NCBI RefSeq assembly: GCF_001320245.1
Contig: NZ_BCBA01000009.1
Location: 36,531-100,530 of the forward strand
Direction: 5' to 3'
Length of the DNA stretch: 64,000 bases
Source: Pseudomonas sp. NBRC 111124
Lineage (GTDB): Bacteria > Pseudomonadota > Gammaproteobacteria > Pseudomonadales > Pseudomonadaceae
Under the pieces are notes generated by a model. It had not been told where the DNA came from. It did no database searches and was given only the letters and a program-made list of their open reading frames with translations. The position numbers and the translations under genes are program-made. This document shows positions 1 to 9,264 of this stretch, piece after piece (position 1 is the first letter of the stretch; the number at the start of each line of letters is the position of its first letter).

Positions 1-2432
1 ACGCAGAGTTCTTCGACATTCAATGGCACTCCAGCGACCCGCTGCTGGCCGGCCAGCTGCTGTTGCCATTCCTCGGCAGCGACTATGGCGCGGCGCTGAA
101 GAACGGCGAAATCCCGCTGCAATTCGACGCGCAATCGGGCGAGCTGCAGATCGCCCACTATCAGCATCGCTTCCCGATCTGCCCGCTGGACTATGGCTGG
201 ATCCTCGCGCAAAGCCCTGAGCCTGCGCTAAAGGCCCTGGCAGAGCATTTCACTGCCTTGCGCGAAGCCCCCGAGCCACTGGCGAATGCCCTGCCCCTGC
301 ACGCCGAACTGGCGCGCCTGGTGCGTGAAGGCGCGGACCTGGAGTCGGCCCTGATCGCCTTCGACAGCCGCAGCGAAAGCGGTTTCAAGCGCCTGCACCT
401 GCTGCTCGAACGCCAGACCTACCGCCTCGCCAGCTGGCGCACTGCCGCCGATGACATCAACTGGCGGCGCTTCTTCGACATCAACGAGCTGGGCGGCTTG
501 CGCGTGGAGCGTGGCGTAGTGTTTGAAGCCACCCACGCCAAGCTGTTCGAACTGATCGAGCGCGGCCTGGTGGACGGCCTGCGCATCGACCATATCGACG
601 GCCTGGCCGACCCGCGCGGCTATTGCCGCAAGCTGCGTCGCCGGGTCGACAGCCTGCTCGCCAAGCGCCCGGTGCAGGCTGCGCTTGAGCACTTCCCGAT
701 TTACGTGGAAAAGATCCTCGGCGCCGACGAGCACCTGCACCGCGACTGGCTTACCGACGGCACCACCGGCTACGAGTTCATGAACCAGGTCTCGCTGCTG
801 CAGCATGACCCGGCCGGTGAAGTACCGCTGACCGAATTGTGGGCGACGGTCAGCGAGCGTCCCGCGTTCCCCGAGGAGGTGCGCCTGGCGCGCCACCTGG
901 TGCTCAATGCCAGCCTCGCCGGCGATTGCGAATCGGTGGCCCAGGCCCTGTTGCAGGTCGCCCGCGACGACCTGATGACCCGCGATCTGACCTTGGGCGC
1001 GATCCGCCGGGCATTGCAGGCGCTGGTCGCGCATTACCCGGTGTATCGCACCTACTTCAACGCCTGCGGGCGCCCGGCCGAGGATGAACGCTTCTTCCAA
1101 CAGGCCCTGGCCAATGCCCGCCAGGACCTTGGCGAAGCCGACTGGCCGTTGCTTGACCAGCTTGAGCAATGGCTCGGTGGCCAGCCTTGGCGCCAGATGC
1201 CTCCCGGCCGGCCGCGCAAGCACCTGCGCCATGCCTGCGTGCGCTTCCAGCAGCTCACCGCCCCCAGTGCCGCCAAGGCCGTCGAGGACACCGCCTTCTA
1301 CCGCTCGGCACGGCTGCTGTCACGCAACGATGTCGGCTTCGAGGCCGAGCGCTTCAGTGCTGCCGCCGAGCATTTCCACAACGAGGCTCAGCGCCGCCTG
1401 CGCGACTTCCCCGACAACCTGTTGGCCACCGCCACTCACGACCACAAGCGGGGCGAAGACAGCCGTGCTCGCCTGGCCGTGCTGAGTGAGCGGGGACCTT
1501 GGTTTGCCAGCCGCGTGGAGCACTGGCACGAGCTGGCCACGCCGCTGCGCGAGCAACTGGACGACGGCGTGGCCCCCAGCCCCGGCGACGAGCTGCTGCT
1601 GTTGCAAACGCTGCTGGGCAGCTGGCCACTCACCCTCGACCTGCACGACGACAACGCGCTACGCCAGTACGCCGAACGTATCCGCCAATGGCAGCAGAAG
1701 GCCCTGCGCGAAGCCAAGTTGCGCAGCAGCTGGAGCGCGCCGAACGAGGCCTATGAAGCGGCCTGCGCCGCCTATGTCGACGGCTTGCTGCTGGATCGGG
1801 AAAACCAGCAGCTGCGCCAGTCGCTGGCCGATGCGGCCCACCTGATCGCCTGCCCCGGCGCGCTCAACGGTCTGGTCCAGAGCCTGCTACGCATGACTGT
1901 GCCTGGCGTGCCCGACTTGTACCAGGGCAATGAATACTGGGATTTCAGCCTGGTCGACCCGGATAACCGCCGTGCGGTGGACTACGCTTGCAGACGCCGC
2001 ACCCTCGACGATGCCAGCGCCCTCGGCGAGCTGCTGGCCCACTGGCGCGACGGCCGCATCAAGCAGGCTCTGATCGCTCGAGTGCTGGACTGTCGCCAGG
2101 CGCACCCCGAATTGTTCCGTCGAGGGGCCTACCTGCCGCTGAACGTGCAGGGCCGGCATGCCGACCAGGTGATTGCCTTCGCCCGCCTGGGCGAAGGCCA
2201 ACGCGCCATCGTCGTCGCCCCGCGCCTGGCCAGCGGCCTGCTTGGCGGCGCCACAACACCGTTGATCCCGGCACAGAACTGGGACGACACCCGGGTAATC
2301 CTGCCGTTTGCCTTGTCGCCTGCCACTTGGACTGGACTTTTCGGCGGCACTGCTGTCAGCCCTACAAGGGAGCTGATGTTGAGCGCGGTCTTGGCGGAAT
2401 TCCCAGTCAACCTGTTGATTGAACATGCATAG
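1..2432 (+). CDS. treY: Malto-oligosyltrehalose synthase, C-terminal part (gene starts before the window)
   Basis: TreY turns the reducing-end maltosyl unit of an alpha-glucan into a trehalosyl unit, which TreZ then releases as trehalose in the cytoplasm. The frame is open from base 3, so the start codon lies left of the window and only about 810 residues are visible. The fragment shows GH13-like segments: DGLRIDHIDGLADPRGY near base 570, YVEKILGADE near 705 and TATHDHKRGEDSRARL near 1430. Near the end VPGVPDLYQGNEYWDFSLVDPDNRR (split here only in description, bases ~1890-1970) is the usual TreY C-terminal signature. The gene ends in TAG and is followed 17 bases later by the DUF2934 gene, probably in one transcript. 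treZ, malQ and glgA are the expected upstream neighbours but cannot be seen. The identification is firm; the full length is unknown. Confidence 0.93.
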   Translation, partial: AEFFDIQWHSSDPLLAGQLLLPFLGSDYGAALKNGEIPLQFDAQSGELQIAHYQHRFPICPLDYGWILAQSPEPALKALAEHFTALREAPEPLANALPLHAELARLVREGADLESALIAFDSRSESGFKRLHLLLERQTYRLASWRTAADDINWRRFFDINELGGLRVERGVVFEATHAKLFELIERGLVDGLRIDHIDGLADPRGYCRKLRRRVDSLLAKRPVQAALEHFPIYVEKILGADEHLHRDWLTDGTTGYEFMNQVSLLQHDPAGEVPLTELWATVSERPAFPEEVRLARHLVLNASLAGDCESVAQALLQVARDDLMTRDLTLGAIRRALQALVAHYPVYRTYFNACGRPAEDERFFQQALANARQDLGEADWPLLDQLEQWLGGQPWRQMPPGRPRKHLRHACVRFQQLTAPSAAKAVEDTAFYRSARLLSRNDVGFEAERFSAAAEHFHNEAQRRLRDFPDNLLATATHDHKRGEDSRARLAVLSERGPWFASRVEHWHELATPLREQLDDGVAPSPGDELLLLQTLLGSWPLTLDLHDDNALRQYAERIRQWQQKALREAKLRSSWSAPNEAYEAACAAYVDGLLLDRENQQLRQSLADAAHLIACPGALNGLVQSLLRMTVPGVPDLYQGNEYWDFSLVDPDNRRAVDYACRRRTLDDASALGELLAHWRDGRIKQALIARVLDCRQAHPELFRRGAYLPLNVQGRHADQVIAFARLGEGQRAIVVAPRLASGLLGGATTPLIPAQNWDDTRVILPFALSPATWTGLFGGTAVSPTRELMLSAVLAEFPVNLLIEHA

Positions 2433-2449
2433 CATTCAGGAGCGTCGTG

Positions 2450-2716
2450 ATGAGTGTCGAAGAAAAACGAGTACGCGAATTTGCTTACCAGATCTGGGAA
2501 TCGGAGGGTAAGCCGGAGGGTCAGGAGGAACGCCACTGGGACATGGCACGCAAGCTGGCTGAGGCCGAGGCCCTGGCACCCAAGGCCGAGCCGCGCAAAC
2601 GGACCCCGGCCAAGCCGAAATTAGCGGCTGAGCCGAAAGCAGCAGCGTTGCCTGGAACCAGCAAACCGGTGGCTGCGAAGAAGCCTCGCGCAGTGAAAAA
2701 GCCAACTGCTGGCTAA
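2450..2716 (+). CDS. DUF2934 small basic protein
   Basis: An 88-residue protein of unknown function. Its N-terminal half has the DUF2934 pattern: a helix with REFAYQIWESEGKPEG, then HWDMARKLAEAEAL. The C-terminal half is a low-complexity Lys/Ala/Pro tail rich in KP and KKP, like a histone-type or nucleic-acid-binding tail. Two starts compete. GTG at 2447 lies only 4 bases from the AGGAG at 2438-2442, while ATG at 2450 has a 7-base spacing and is preferred. DUF2934 genes commonly sit between treY and glgX in pseudomonads, so a link to glucan metabolism or stress is plausible, but no activity can be read from the sequence. Confidence 0.85.
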   Translation: MSVEEKRVREFAYQIWESEGKPEGQEERHWDMARKLAEAEALAPKAEPRKRTPAKPKLAAEPKAAALPGTSKPVAAKKPRAVKKPTAG

Positions 2717-2727
2717 GTCTGCCGCAG

Positions 2728-2754
2728 CCTCTTCGCGGGTTAACCGCGAGGAGG
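2728..2754. repeat. REP-like hairpin between DUF2934 gene and glgX
   Basis: The arms CCTCTTCGCGG and CCGCGAGGAGG form an 11-bp stem with one G-T pair around a GTTAA loop. The arm matches the CCTCTTCGCGG half of the REP elements elsewhere in this window. There is no T-run after it, so it is better read as a REP relic or processing hairpin than as an intrinsic terminator. Confidence 0.7.
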
Positions 2755-2807
2755 CCGGTACAGATCTGCGCAACACCCCCTTTCAAAACGGCCAATCGAG
2801 GATTGCC

Positions 2808-4961
2808 ATGAGCCCGCGCACCCCAAAGAAAACCCGCTCCGTAGCACCATCGCGCATTCGTGAAGGCCAACCCTTTCCTCTGGGCGCCACGTGGGATGGC
2901 CTGGGCGTCAACTTCGCCCTGTTTTCCGCCAACGCCACCAAGGTCGAGCTGTGCCTGTTCGACTCCACCGGCGAACAAGAGATCGAACGCATCGAGCTGC
3001 CTGAATACACCGACGAGATCTACCACGGCTACCTGCCCGACGCCCATCCTGGGCTGATTTACGGCTACCGTGTCTATGGCCCCTACGAGCCGGAAAACGG
3101 CCACCGCTTCAACCCCAATAAATTGCTCATCGATCCTTATGCGAAACAATTGGTGGGCGAGCTGAAATGGTCGGAGGCGCTGTTCGGCTATACCATTGGG
3201 CACCCTGATGGCGACCTGTCATTCGACGAGCGCGACAGCGCGCCCTTCGTGCCCAAGTGCAAGGTCATCGACCCGGCGTTCACGTGGGGGCGCGACCAGC
3301 GTGTGCAGGTGCCATGGGAACGCACGATCATCTATGAAGCCCACACCCGCGGCATCAGCATGCGCCACCCGGCGGTGCCGGAGGAGCTGCGCGGCACCTT
3401 CGCCGGCCTTGCCAACGATGAGTTGCTCAAGCACATCAAGGACCTGGGTGTATCGAGCATCGAGCTGCTGCCGATCCACGCCTTCGTCAACGACCAGCAC
3501 CTGCTGGACAAAGGCCTGAACAATTATTGGGGCTACAACAGCATTGCCTTCTTCGCCCCCCATCCCAAGTACCTGGCTAGTGGCAAGATCGCCGAGTTCA
3601 AGGAGATGGTCGCGCACCTGCACGATGCTGGGCTCGAAGTGATCCTGGACGTGGTCTACAACCACACCGCCGAGGGCAACGAACGCGGCCCGACCCTGTC
3701 GATGCGCGGCATCGACAACGCCTCGTACTACCGCCTGATGCCGGACGACAAGCGCTACTACATCAACGATTCCGGCACTGGCAACACCCTCGACCTCAGC
3801 CACCCGTGCGTACTGCAGCTGGTCACCGACTCGCTACGCTACTGGGCGGGCGAGATGCACGTCGACGGCTTCCGCTTCGACCTCGCGACCATCCTTGGCC
3901 GCTACCACGAAGGTTACAGCGAGCGTCACGGCTTCCTCGTGGCTTGCCGCCAGGACCCGATGCTGAGCCAGGTCAAACTGATCGCCGAACCTTGGGACTG
4001 CGGCCCCGGCGGTTACCAGGTGGGCAACTTCGCCCCGGGCTGGGCCGAGTGGAACGACCGATTCCGCGATACCGCGCGGGCCTTCTGGAAGGGTGACGAA
4101 GGCCAACTGGCCGAATTTGCTGCACGCATGACCGCGTCCGGGGACATGTTCAACAACCGCGGCCGGCGGCCTTACTCCTCGGTCAATTTCATCACGGCCC
4201 ACGATGGCTTCACGTTGCGCGACCTGGTGTCATACAACGGCAAGCACAACGAGGACAACGACGAAAACAACCAGGACGGCACCGACAACAACCTGTCATG
4301 GAACTGTGGCGCCGAGGGCCCGACCGAAGACCCTGAAATCAACGCGCTGCGCATGCGCCAGATGCGCAACTTCTTCGCCACACTGCTGTTTGCCCAGGGT
4401 ACGCCGATGATCGTGGCCGGCGACGAGTTCAGCCGCACGCAGCACGGCAACAACAACGCCTATTGCCAGGACAGCGAGATCGGCTGGGTCAACTGGGACC
4501 TGGACGATGAGGGCAAGGCGCTGCTGGCGTTCGTCAAGCGCCTGACCCGCCTGCGCCTGGCCTACCCGGTGCTGCGCCGCTCGCGCTTCCTGGTCGGCGA
4601 CTACAACGAGGCGATCGGGGTCAAGGACGTCACCTGGTTGGCGCCGGATGGCAGCGAGATGAGCGTCGAGCAATGGGAAGACCCCCACGGGCGCTGCCTC
4701 GGTATGCTCATCGATGGGCGTGCGCAGGAGAGTGGCATCGCGCGGCCCGGCGCTGAGGCGACCATGCTGTTGATCGTCAATGCGCACCATGACGTGGTGC
4801 CATTCAAGCTGCCGAGCGTGCCGGAAGGCGAGTACTGGAGCTGCCTGATCGATACCGACCGGCCGGAGATGCGCAAGCCTCAACACCTGCAGTTCGATAG
4901 CAGCTTCGAGGTCAAGGGGCGGTCGTTGTTGTTGATGGTGTTGCAGCGTGAGGAAGAGTAA
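2808..4961 (+). CDS. glgX: Glycogen debranching enzyme GlgX
   Basis: A GH13 isoamylase-type enzyme of 717 residues that hydrolyses alpha-1,6 branches of glycogen-like glucan in the cytoplasm. The N-terminal CBM48-like part has FPLGATWDGLGVNFALFS. The catalytic barrel has VVYNHTAEGNERGPTLS, DGFRFDLATILGR (nucleophile Asp about 358) and LIAEPWDCGPGGYQVG (acid Glu about 394). The later segment TAHDGFTLRDLVSYNGKHN followed by EDNDENNQDGTDNN is typical of GlgX/TreX. Length is normal for the family. ATG 2808 begins about 90 bases after the preceding gene, past a REP-like hairpin. It lies on the opposite strand from the glgE-treS-glgB operon, so synthesis and debranching are transcribed separately here. 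Confidence 0.96.
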   Translation: MSPRTPKKTRSVAPSRIREGQPFPLGATWDGLGVNFALFSANATKVELCLFDSTGEQEIERIELPEYTDEIYHGYLPDAHPGLIYGYRVYGPYEPENGHRFNPNKLLIDPYAKQLVGELKWSEALFGYTIGHPDGDLSFDERDSAPFVPKCKVIDPAFTWGRDQRVQVPWERTIIYEAHTRGISMRHPAVPEELRGTFAGLANDELLKHIKDLGVSSIELLPIHAFVNDQHLLDKGLNNYWGYNSIAFFAPHPKYLASGKIAEFKEMVAHLHDAGLEVILDVVYNHTAEGNERGPTLSMRGIDNASYYRLMPDDKRYYINDSGTGNTLDLSHPCVLQLVTDSLRYWAGEMHVDGFRFDLATILGRYHEGYSERHGFLVACRQDPMLSQVKLIAEPWDCGPGGYQVGNFAPGWAEWNDRFRDTARAFWKGDEGQLAEFAARMTASGDMFNNRGRRPYSSVNFITAHDGFTLRDLVSYNGKHNEDNDENNQDGTDNNLSWNCGAEGPTEDPEINALRMRQMRNFFATLLFAQGTPMIVAGDEFSRTQHGNNNAYCQDSEIGWVNWDLDDEGKALLAFVKRLTRLRLAYPVLRRSRFLVGDYNEAIGVKDVTWLAPDGSEMSVEQWEDPHGRCLGMLIDGRAQESGIARPGAEATMLLIVNAHHDVVPFKLPSVPEGEYWSCLIDTDRPEMRKPQHLQFDSSFEVKGRSLLLMVLQREEE

Positions 4962-5070
4962 GACCGCAGCATTTCAAGGCAAATGAATGACGAAACCCCG
5001 GCAGCGCGCTGCACCGTTGCCCGGGTATCGCCGTTAAATACCTACACGATTGAAGTCGATATCCTGGCAA

Positions 5071-7947
5071 CTAAAATTGTTTCGCTGCCTGAGATCGCCT
5101 TTTACGTTGACCCCCTATTAAAACCGTATTGTGACGCCCTCCTATATTCTCAACCTTACCCTGATAAGCGGTTACTTTTACCTGATCAAAGCCTCGCCGC
5201 TTAAACGCATCAGCAAATGTTCGCCCCAAACTTTTTGAACCTCCAATGGTCAGTCTTTCGGCCGCCTCGTTATCGACAGACCTTGACTCAGGCACGTCCG
5301 CGCCTTCGCATGCCAATATTTTGATATTTTTAAAATTTTTTGGCAAACCCATACGCTCCAGGTTAAACACCAGCGCAGTCGCGTAAATACTGTCTGCCCC
5401 TTCTCCGGAACCGCTGACAAGCTGCTCAGCCCCCGCATAACCATGGCCGACAATGTACAATTTATCATCCGGCGCCATCTTATCTAATACTGAACTAGCC
5501 AGCTCAACTTTTGTATCTTCAAATACTTGCCTCACCTGATTCTCCATGAACAATGCCCCCGCCAGCCGGGGAGTTTTCATCGCGGCAACCATCCCCAAAG
5601 CGCCCGCCGCAATCAGGCCAAAATTTATAAGAAGGTACCCCACCGACGGCCGGCCGAAGAAAGCATGGCCGATGACTAGAGCCAGCATATAAATGGACAT
5701 TATGATGGCATACATCGCATAGGGATGAGTTATCGCTGCGCGTAATCGCCCGCTATTGAGATATACCTGCCTGTCGGACTCGAACCCTTCTCGTACTTGC
5801 TCATCAGGCACCAGAATGGTTGCAAACGGTTTCTTAGCAACGAGCCGCTGGTGATTTGTAGAAAAAATTTCCTGAGGCAACTCATCCGCTGCAGAAAAGG
5901 CATAAATATACCGTTCTTGAGGGCGCCTCCCGTCCGAATCGTGCAACGTCAGTGGATTATTTCTAACCATGCGATACAGATTCAGCCCATCCACCGTCCC
6001 TGCCGGGTCCACACTCAACCACCGCCCCGCCCAAGGCTGGTAATAGCGATAACCGTAGTAATACAGCCCTGTCGCATCGCGTTCTTTCCCGGAGTAACGA
6101 ATGGTCTTATAATCGGCTTCGATCTGGCTGCGCGCCGTCCATACGGACGTGCCGCCGAACGGGTAGTATTCCTCTTGGCTAATCACTGCTCCTTGCCCAT
6201 CCAGCTCCAGCCCGCTGCTGCCGATCAGGTTGTGATAGCTGTAGCTAACCTGATCATTGTCCAGTCCTGCTGGCAAGCCACTGGCCCAGTGCAGCACCCG
6301 CACATCTGCACCGCCCCCTGCCGCAACCTTGATGACATGCAGGCGGGCAGTTTCATAAGTGCTACGCAATTCCAGGCCGTCCAGGTAAAGCACTCGCTGA
6401 GCTTGAGTGACGCCCGCTGCTTGCTGTTCGCTCACCTTGAGCAGGCGCAACCCGTCACTGCCATAGCGGTACCACTCGCGATCATCCACGCCCGCTTCTC
6501 GCTCGACCGGTTTCACCTGCGCCAACTCACCCCGCGCACTCCAGCGCATGTCCTGCCCGGCCAGCAACTCGAGTTGATGACCACCAGCATCGAACAACGC
6601 ATCCACCTGCTCAGGCAACAATCCCTCACGCGCCAGCACCGCGCGGTTGCTGCGGTTGGAGACCGTCATTCGGGTGGTGTAAGCGTTGCTGCTGGCCGGA
6701 GCGCTGTGTTGGATCTGGGTGAGGTTGCCTGCGCGGTCGTAGCTGTAACGGCGGGCGTAGTTTGTTAGGGCGCTCTCGTCGGTCGGCAAAGGAACCAGTA
6801 CGTCAGGCAACTGGGGCCCCTGAGCTCCACGTCCGACCATCTCCCGCCCCGTTGCCTGCACCAGCTGGTACAGGCTGTTGTAGGCGAAGGTATTTGCTGC
6901 CGTTACCTTCTGATTGCGCCAGAAGCGGGGGGCACCGGCGTCATTGCGTACGCTCTGCACATTCCCCACCGGGTCATAACGGTAGCGCAGGTCCTGCAGC
7001 GTCGTGGCAGCGGAGGTCTGCTTGCCTGGGCGCTGCACACGAATACCAGTCAGCCTTTGCGTCATTGGATCGAGGCCGTAGTCCGTGACCACTCCATTAC
7101 CATGGACCTCCTGCTGCTTGTGCCCGGTCGGCGCATAGCGCAGGGAGGCAACAATCACCTGCTCGTCACGGTTTTGCACGGTCAACCAACTGCCCTGCAA
7201 CTGCCCGGCAACGTCATAAGCTTGGCGCTGCTGGTGGCCTCGTGCATCCGTCTGGGTCAACTGGATACCCGTGGCATCACGTGTACGCAGGATCATGTAG
7301 GTTTCAAGTTCCAGCCGAGCTTGCCATGCTTGCTCGTCGTCACCCACCCAGTCTGCCTCGTCTTCGCCTGCAAGCACGCGGCGAGACTGGGCCAGCGCTG
7401 CGCCGCTCAGCGCGAGGTTTCGCAGTTCGATGAGGCCTGCGGTGTCGTAGTGGCGCATGCACTGACCGGCAAGGTTACGGTTCTTTTCCCCCAGGCTCAG
7501 GCCTGCCCAGCGATAGCGCTCTGCGACACGCGGCAGCGCTTCACCAGCGCCCTGCTCGGTCACGGCCAGCAGCCGGCCGGGTAGCGAAGGCGCTTCATGG
7601 ATGCAGACTTGGCTGACGCCGGTGGCACTGACCGCCAGCAGCGGATGCCCGGCCATGTCAGGCAGGGCCACGCTCGAGCCGGCATCGACACTTTCGGTGT
7701 GCACAGGTCGCCCAGCCAAGTCGCTGTGCCAGCGGAAGTTTGGAGTAGCCGTTTCGGCAAAACGGGGGTCAAGGCTTTGCGCAAGGTTGCCGCGGGCGTC
7801 GTGACGATGCCGGGTGATACGAAGCTCAACAGATTCTGCTGCCTGTGCCCGATAACACGCCAGCTCACCCACCGGTAAACCGCGAGAACACAGCACCACC
7901 AGGCTGGGAGTGCCCGCATGTAACGCAGAGGAATTGAAGGTCGTCAT
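5071..7947 (-). CDS. Rhs/TccC-like repeat protein with variable C-terminal domain
   Basis: A 958-residue YD-repeat (RHS) protein of the TccC insecticidal-toxin type; it has no signal peptide. Repeats such as YRYDPVGNV, YSYDRAGNLTQI and YSYHNLIGSSGLELD run through residues ~1-640. The core ends with the conserved GRWLSVDPAG (Asp 647) and LNLYRMVRNNPL. After residue ~674 the sequence becomes AT-richer and unrelated: two predicted membrane segments (about 744-764 and 769-790), then a soluble domain with LYIVGHGYAG (His 835, codon 5443-5445) and IKILACEGAD (Cys 880, codon 5308-5310). In TccC proteins the core shell encloses a cleaved C-terminal toxin, so this tail is the likely effector. No immunity-like gene follows; glgX is convergent just beyond. 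The family call is firm; the toxin activity is unknown. Confidence 0.88.
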   Translation of the reverse strand: MTTFNSSALHAGTPSLVVLCSRGLPVGELACYRAQAAESVELRITRHRHDARGNLAQSLDPRFAETATPNFRWHSDLAGRPVHTESVDAGSSVALPDMAGHPLLAVSATGVSQVCIHEAPSLPGRLLAVTEQGAGEALPRVAERYRWAGLSLGEKNRNLAGQCMRHYDTAGLIELRNLALSGAALAQSRRVLAGEDEADWVGDDEQAWQARLELETYMILRTRDATGIQLTQTDARGHQQRQAYDVAGQLQGSWLTVQNRDEQVIVASLRYAPTGHKQQEVHGNGVVTDYGLDPMTQRLTGIRVQRPGKQTSAATTLQDLRYRYDPVGNVQSVRNDAGAPRFWRNQKVTAANTFAYNSLYQLVQATGREMVGRGAQGPQLPDVLVPLPTDESALTNYARRYSYDRAGNLTQIQHSAPASSNAYTTRMTVSNRSNRAVLAREGLLPEQVDALFDAGGHQLELLAGQDMRWSARGELAQVKPVEREAGVDDREWYRYGSDGLRLLKVSEQQAAGVTQAQRVLYLDGLELRSTYETARLHVIKVAAGGGADVRVLHWASGLPAGLDNDQVSYSYHNLIGSSGLELDGQGAVISQEEYYPFGGTSVWTARSQIEADYKTIRYSGKERDATGLYYYGYRYYQPWAGRWLSVDPAGTVDGLNLYRMVRNNPLTLHDSDGRRPQERYIYAFSAADELPQEIFSTNHQRLVAKKPFATILVPDEQVREGFESDRQVYLNSGRLRAAITHPYAMYAIIMSIYMLALVIGHAFFGRPSVGYLLINFGLIAAGALGMVAAMKTPRLAGALFMENQVRQVFEDTKVELASSVLDKMAPDDKLYIVGHGYAGAEQLVSGSGEGADSIYATALVFNLERMGLPKNFKNIKILACEGADVPESRSVDNEAAERLTIGGSKSLGRTFADAFKRRGFDQVKVTAYQGKVENIGGRHNTVLIGGQRKRRSQAAKQF

Positions 7948-8150
7948 GGCTGAATTCCCTTTCGCTGGTGTGGATGCTTTGATCTACCCGGTAAGCATCA
8001 ATACAAGCTCTACGACACATCAGCCATACGCCTCCCTTGTGGCAAGCGTAGACACACAAGCCGGCCAGCGCGAGCCAGACTGAACCTCACTTGCCAGTAC
8101 CTGTCCCTTGTAGGAGCAACAGCCCTAGCAGCAGCCATTGAGGAGCCACC

Positions 8151-8945
8151 GTGAACCTCGAAGCCGGTAGCCCAGGTTTCGCCAGCACTAACCAGGCCCC
8201 CGCCGTGCATCGGCTGCGGGTGCTGACGGTGAACACCCACAAGGGCTTCACCGCCTTCAACCGGCGCTTCATCCTGCCTGAGCTGCGCGAGGCGGTGCGC
8301 AGCACCCAGGCCGACGTCGTGTTCCTCCAGGAGGTACTCGGCAGCCACGACCGCCATGCCGCGCGATATTCTGGCTGGCCGCAGACCTCGCAGTACGAAT
8401 TCCTCGCCGACAGCATGTGGAGCGACTTCGCCTATGGCCGCAACGCGGTCTACCCCGACGGCCATCACGGTAATGCGCTGCTGTCCAAGTACCCTATCAT
8501 CGAACACCGCAACCTCGACGTGTCGATCACCGGCCCCGAGCGTCGCGGCCTGTTGCACTGCGTCCTCGACGTTCCTGGCCAGCACAATGTGCATGCCATC
8601 TGTGTGCACCTGTCATTGCTGGAAAGCCATCGCCAGAAGCAGCTCAAGCTGCTGCGCCAGTTGCTCGAATCATTGCCTGCCGAGGCGCCGGTAATCATCG
8701 CTGGCGATTTCAACGACTGGAAGTCCCATGGCAACCGCACCCTCGGCCTGCAGCGTGACCTGCACGAGGCTTTCGAACGCCATCATGGCCACCTCGCCCG
8801 CACCTATCCGGCCCGCCTGCCACTGCTGCGCCTGGACCGAATCTACCTGCGCAATGCCGAAAGCCATGCGCCGCAGATTCTGGGGCACAAACCTTGGACG
8901 CACCTTTCCGATCATCTGCCACTGGCCGTGGAGGTCAGGTTGTAA
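8151..8945 (+). CDS. Endonuclease/exonuclease/phosphatase-family protein
   Basis: A 264-residue cytoplasmic protein with the EEP (DNase I-like) metal-dependent phosphoesterase fold. Catalytic motifs appear in order: LTVNTHKG (Asn), VVFLQEVLG (metal-binding Glu), IAGDFNDW (Asp/Asn pair) and HLSDHLPLAVEV (Asp-His near the C-terminus). The start is GTG 8151 with AGGAG at 8140-8144. The substrate could be nucleic acid or a phospholipid head group; related EEP proteins are often found next to a cardiolipin synthase gene, but none is present here. It is read as a single gene, divergent from the Rhs gene with about 200 bases between the two starts. Confidence 0.85.
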   Translation: MNLEAGSPGFASTNQAPAVHRLRVLTVNTHKGFTAFNRRFILPELREAVRSTQADVVFLQEVLGSHDRHAARYSGWPQTSQYEFLADSMWSDFAYGRNAVYPDGHHGNALLSKYPIIEHRNLDVSITGPERRGLLHCVLDVPGQHNVHAICVHLSLLESHRQKQLKLLRQLLESLPAEAPVIIAGDFNDWKSHGNRTLGLQRDLHEAFERHHGHLARTYPARLPLLRLDRIYLRNAESHAPQILGHKPWTHLSDHLPLAVEVRL

Positions 8946-9264
8946 CAATGATTCGGCATAGCCAGCGACACAGAAATAGCGATCCCCGCTATGCGCGACA
9001 ATTTAATCAGCCGAATCAGATAGTTAATGAATTCCACGGAGCGTGAACAGACCTTTCACGTTTTCTTGACGCACGCGCCGCTCTCTCCTTAGCTGAACAC
9101 TATCACTGGATGTAAATAATCGCGCCGGGCCTCTAGCTCGCGCTTTTGCACGCGCCCGCGGAAGCTGGCGTGCTGGTTTGGGTCGCCTTCTGTTTTTGTC
9201 GTACAGCGCGTGACACGCAGGCCAGGTCCTTGGGCTGTACAACAAAAAACAGAGGAGATCCGCC
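8946..9264. other. Intergenic region with short inverted repeats
   Basis: This 319-base gap has no credible gene. It holds GATTCGGC (8950-8957) facing GCCGAATC (9010-9017), with GCATAGC/GCTATGC nested inside them. There is also a compact CGTGAA-N7-TTCACG at 9042-9060 that could be an operator for the downstream barrel gene. The GAGGAG ribosome site of that gene is at about 9252-9257. Confidence 0.4.

Noticed and set aside
4983..5204. A 73-aa plus-strand frame between glgX and the Rhs gene, considered as an immunity gene
   Set aside because: More than half lies antisense to the Rhs C-terminus and the product shows no fold-like pattern; an immunity gene would be expected on the Rhs strand downstream.
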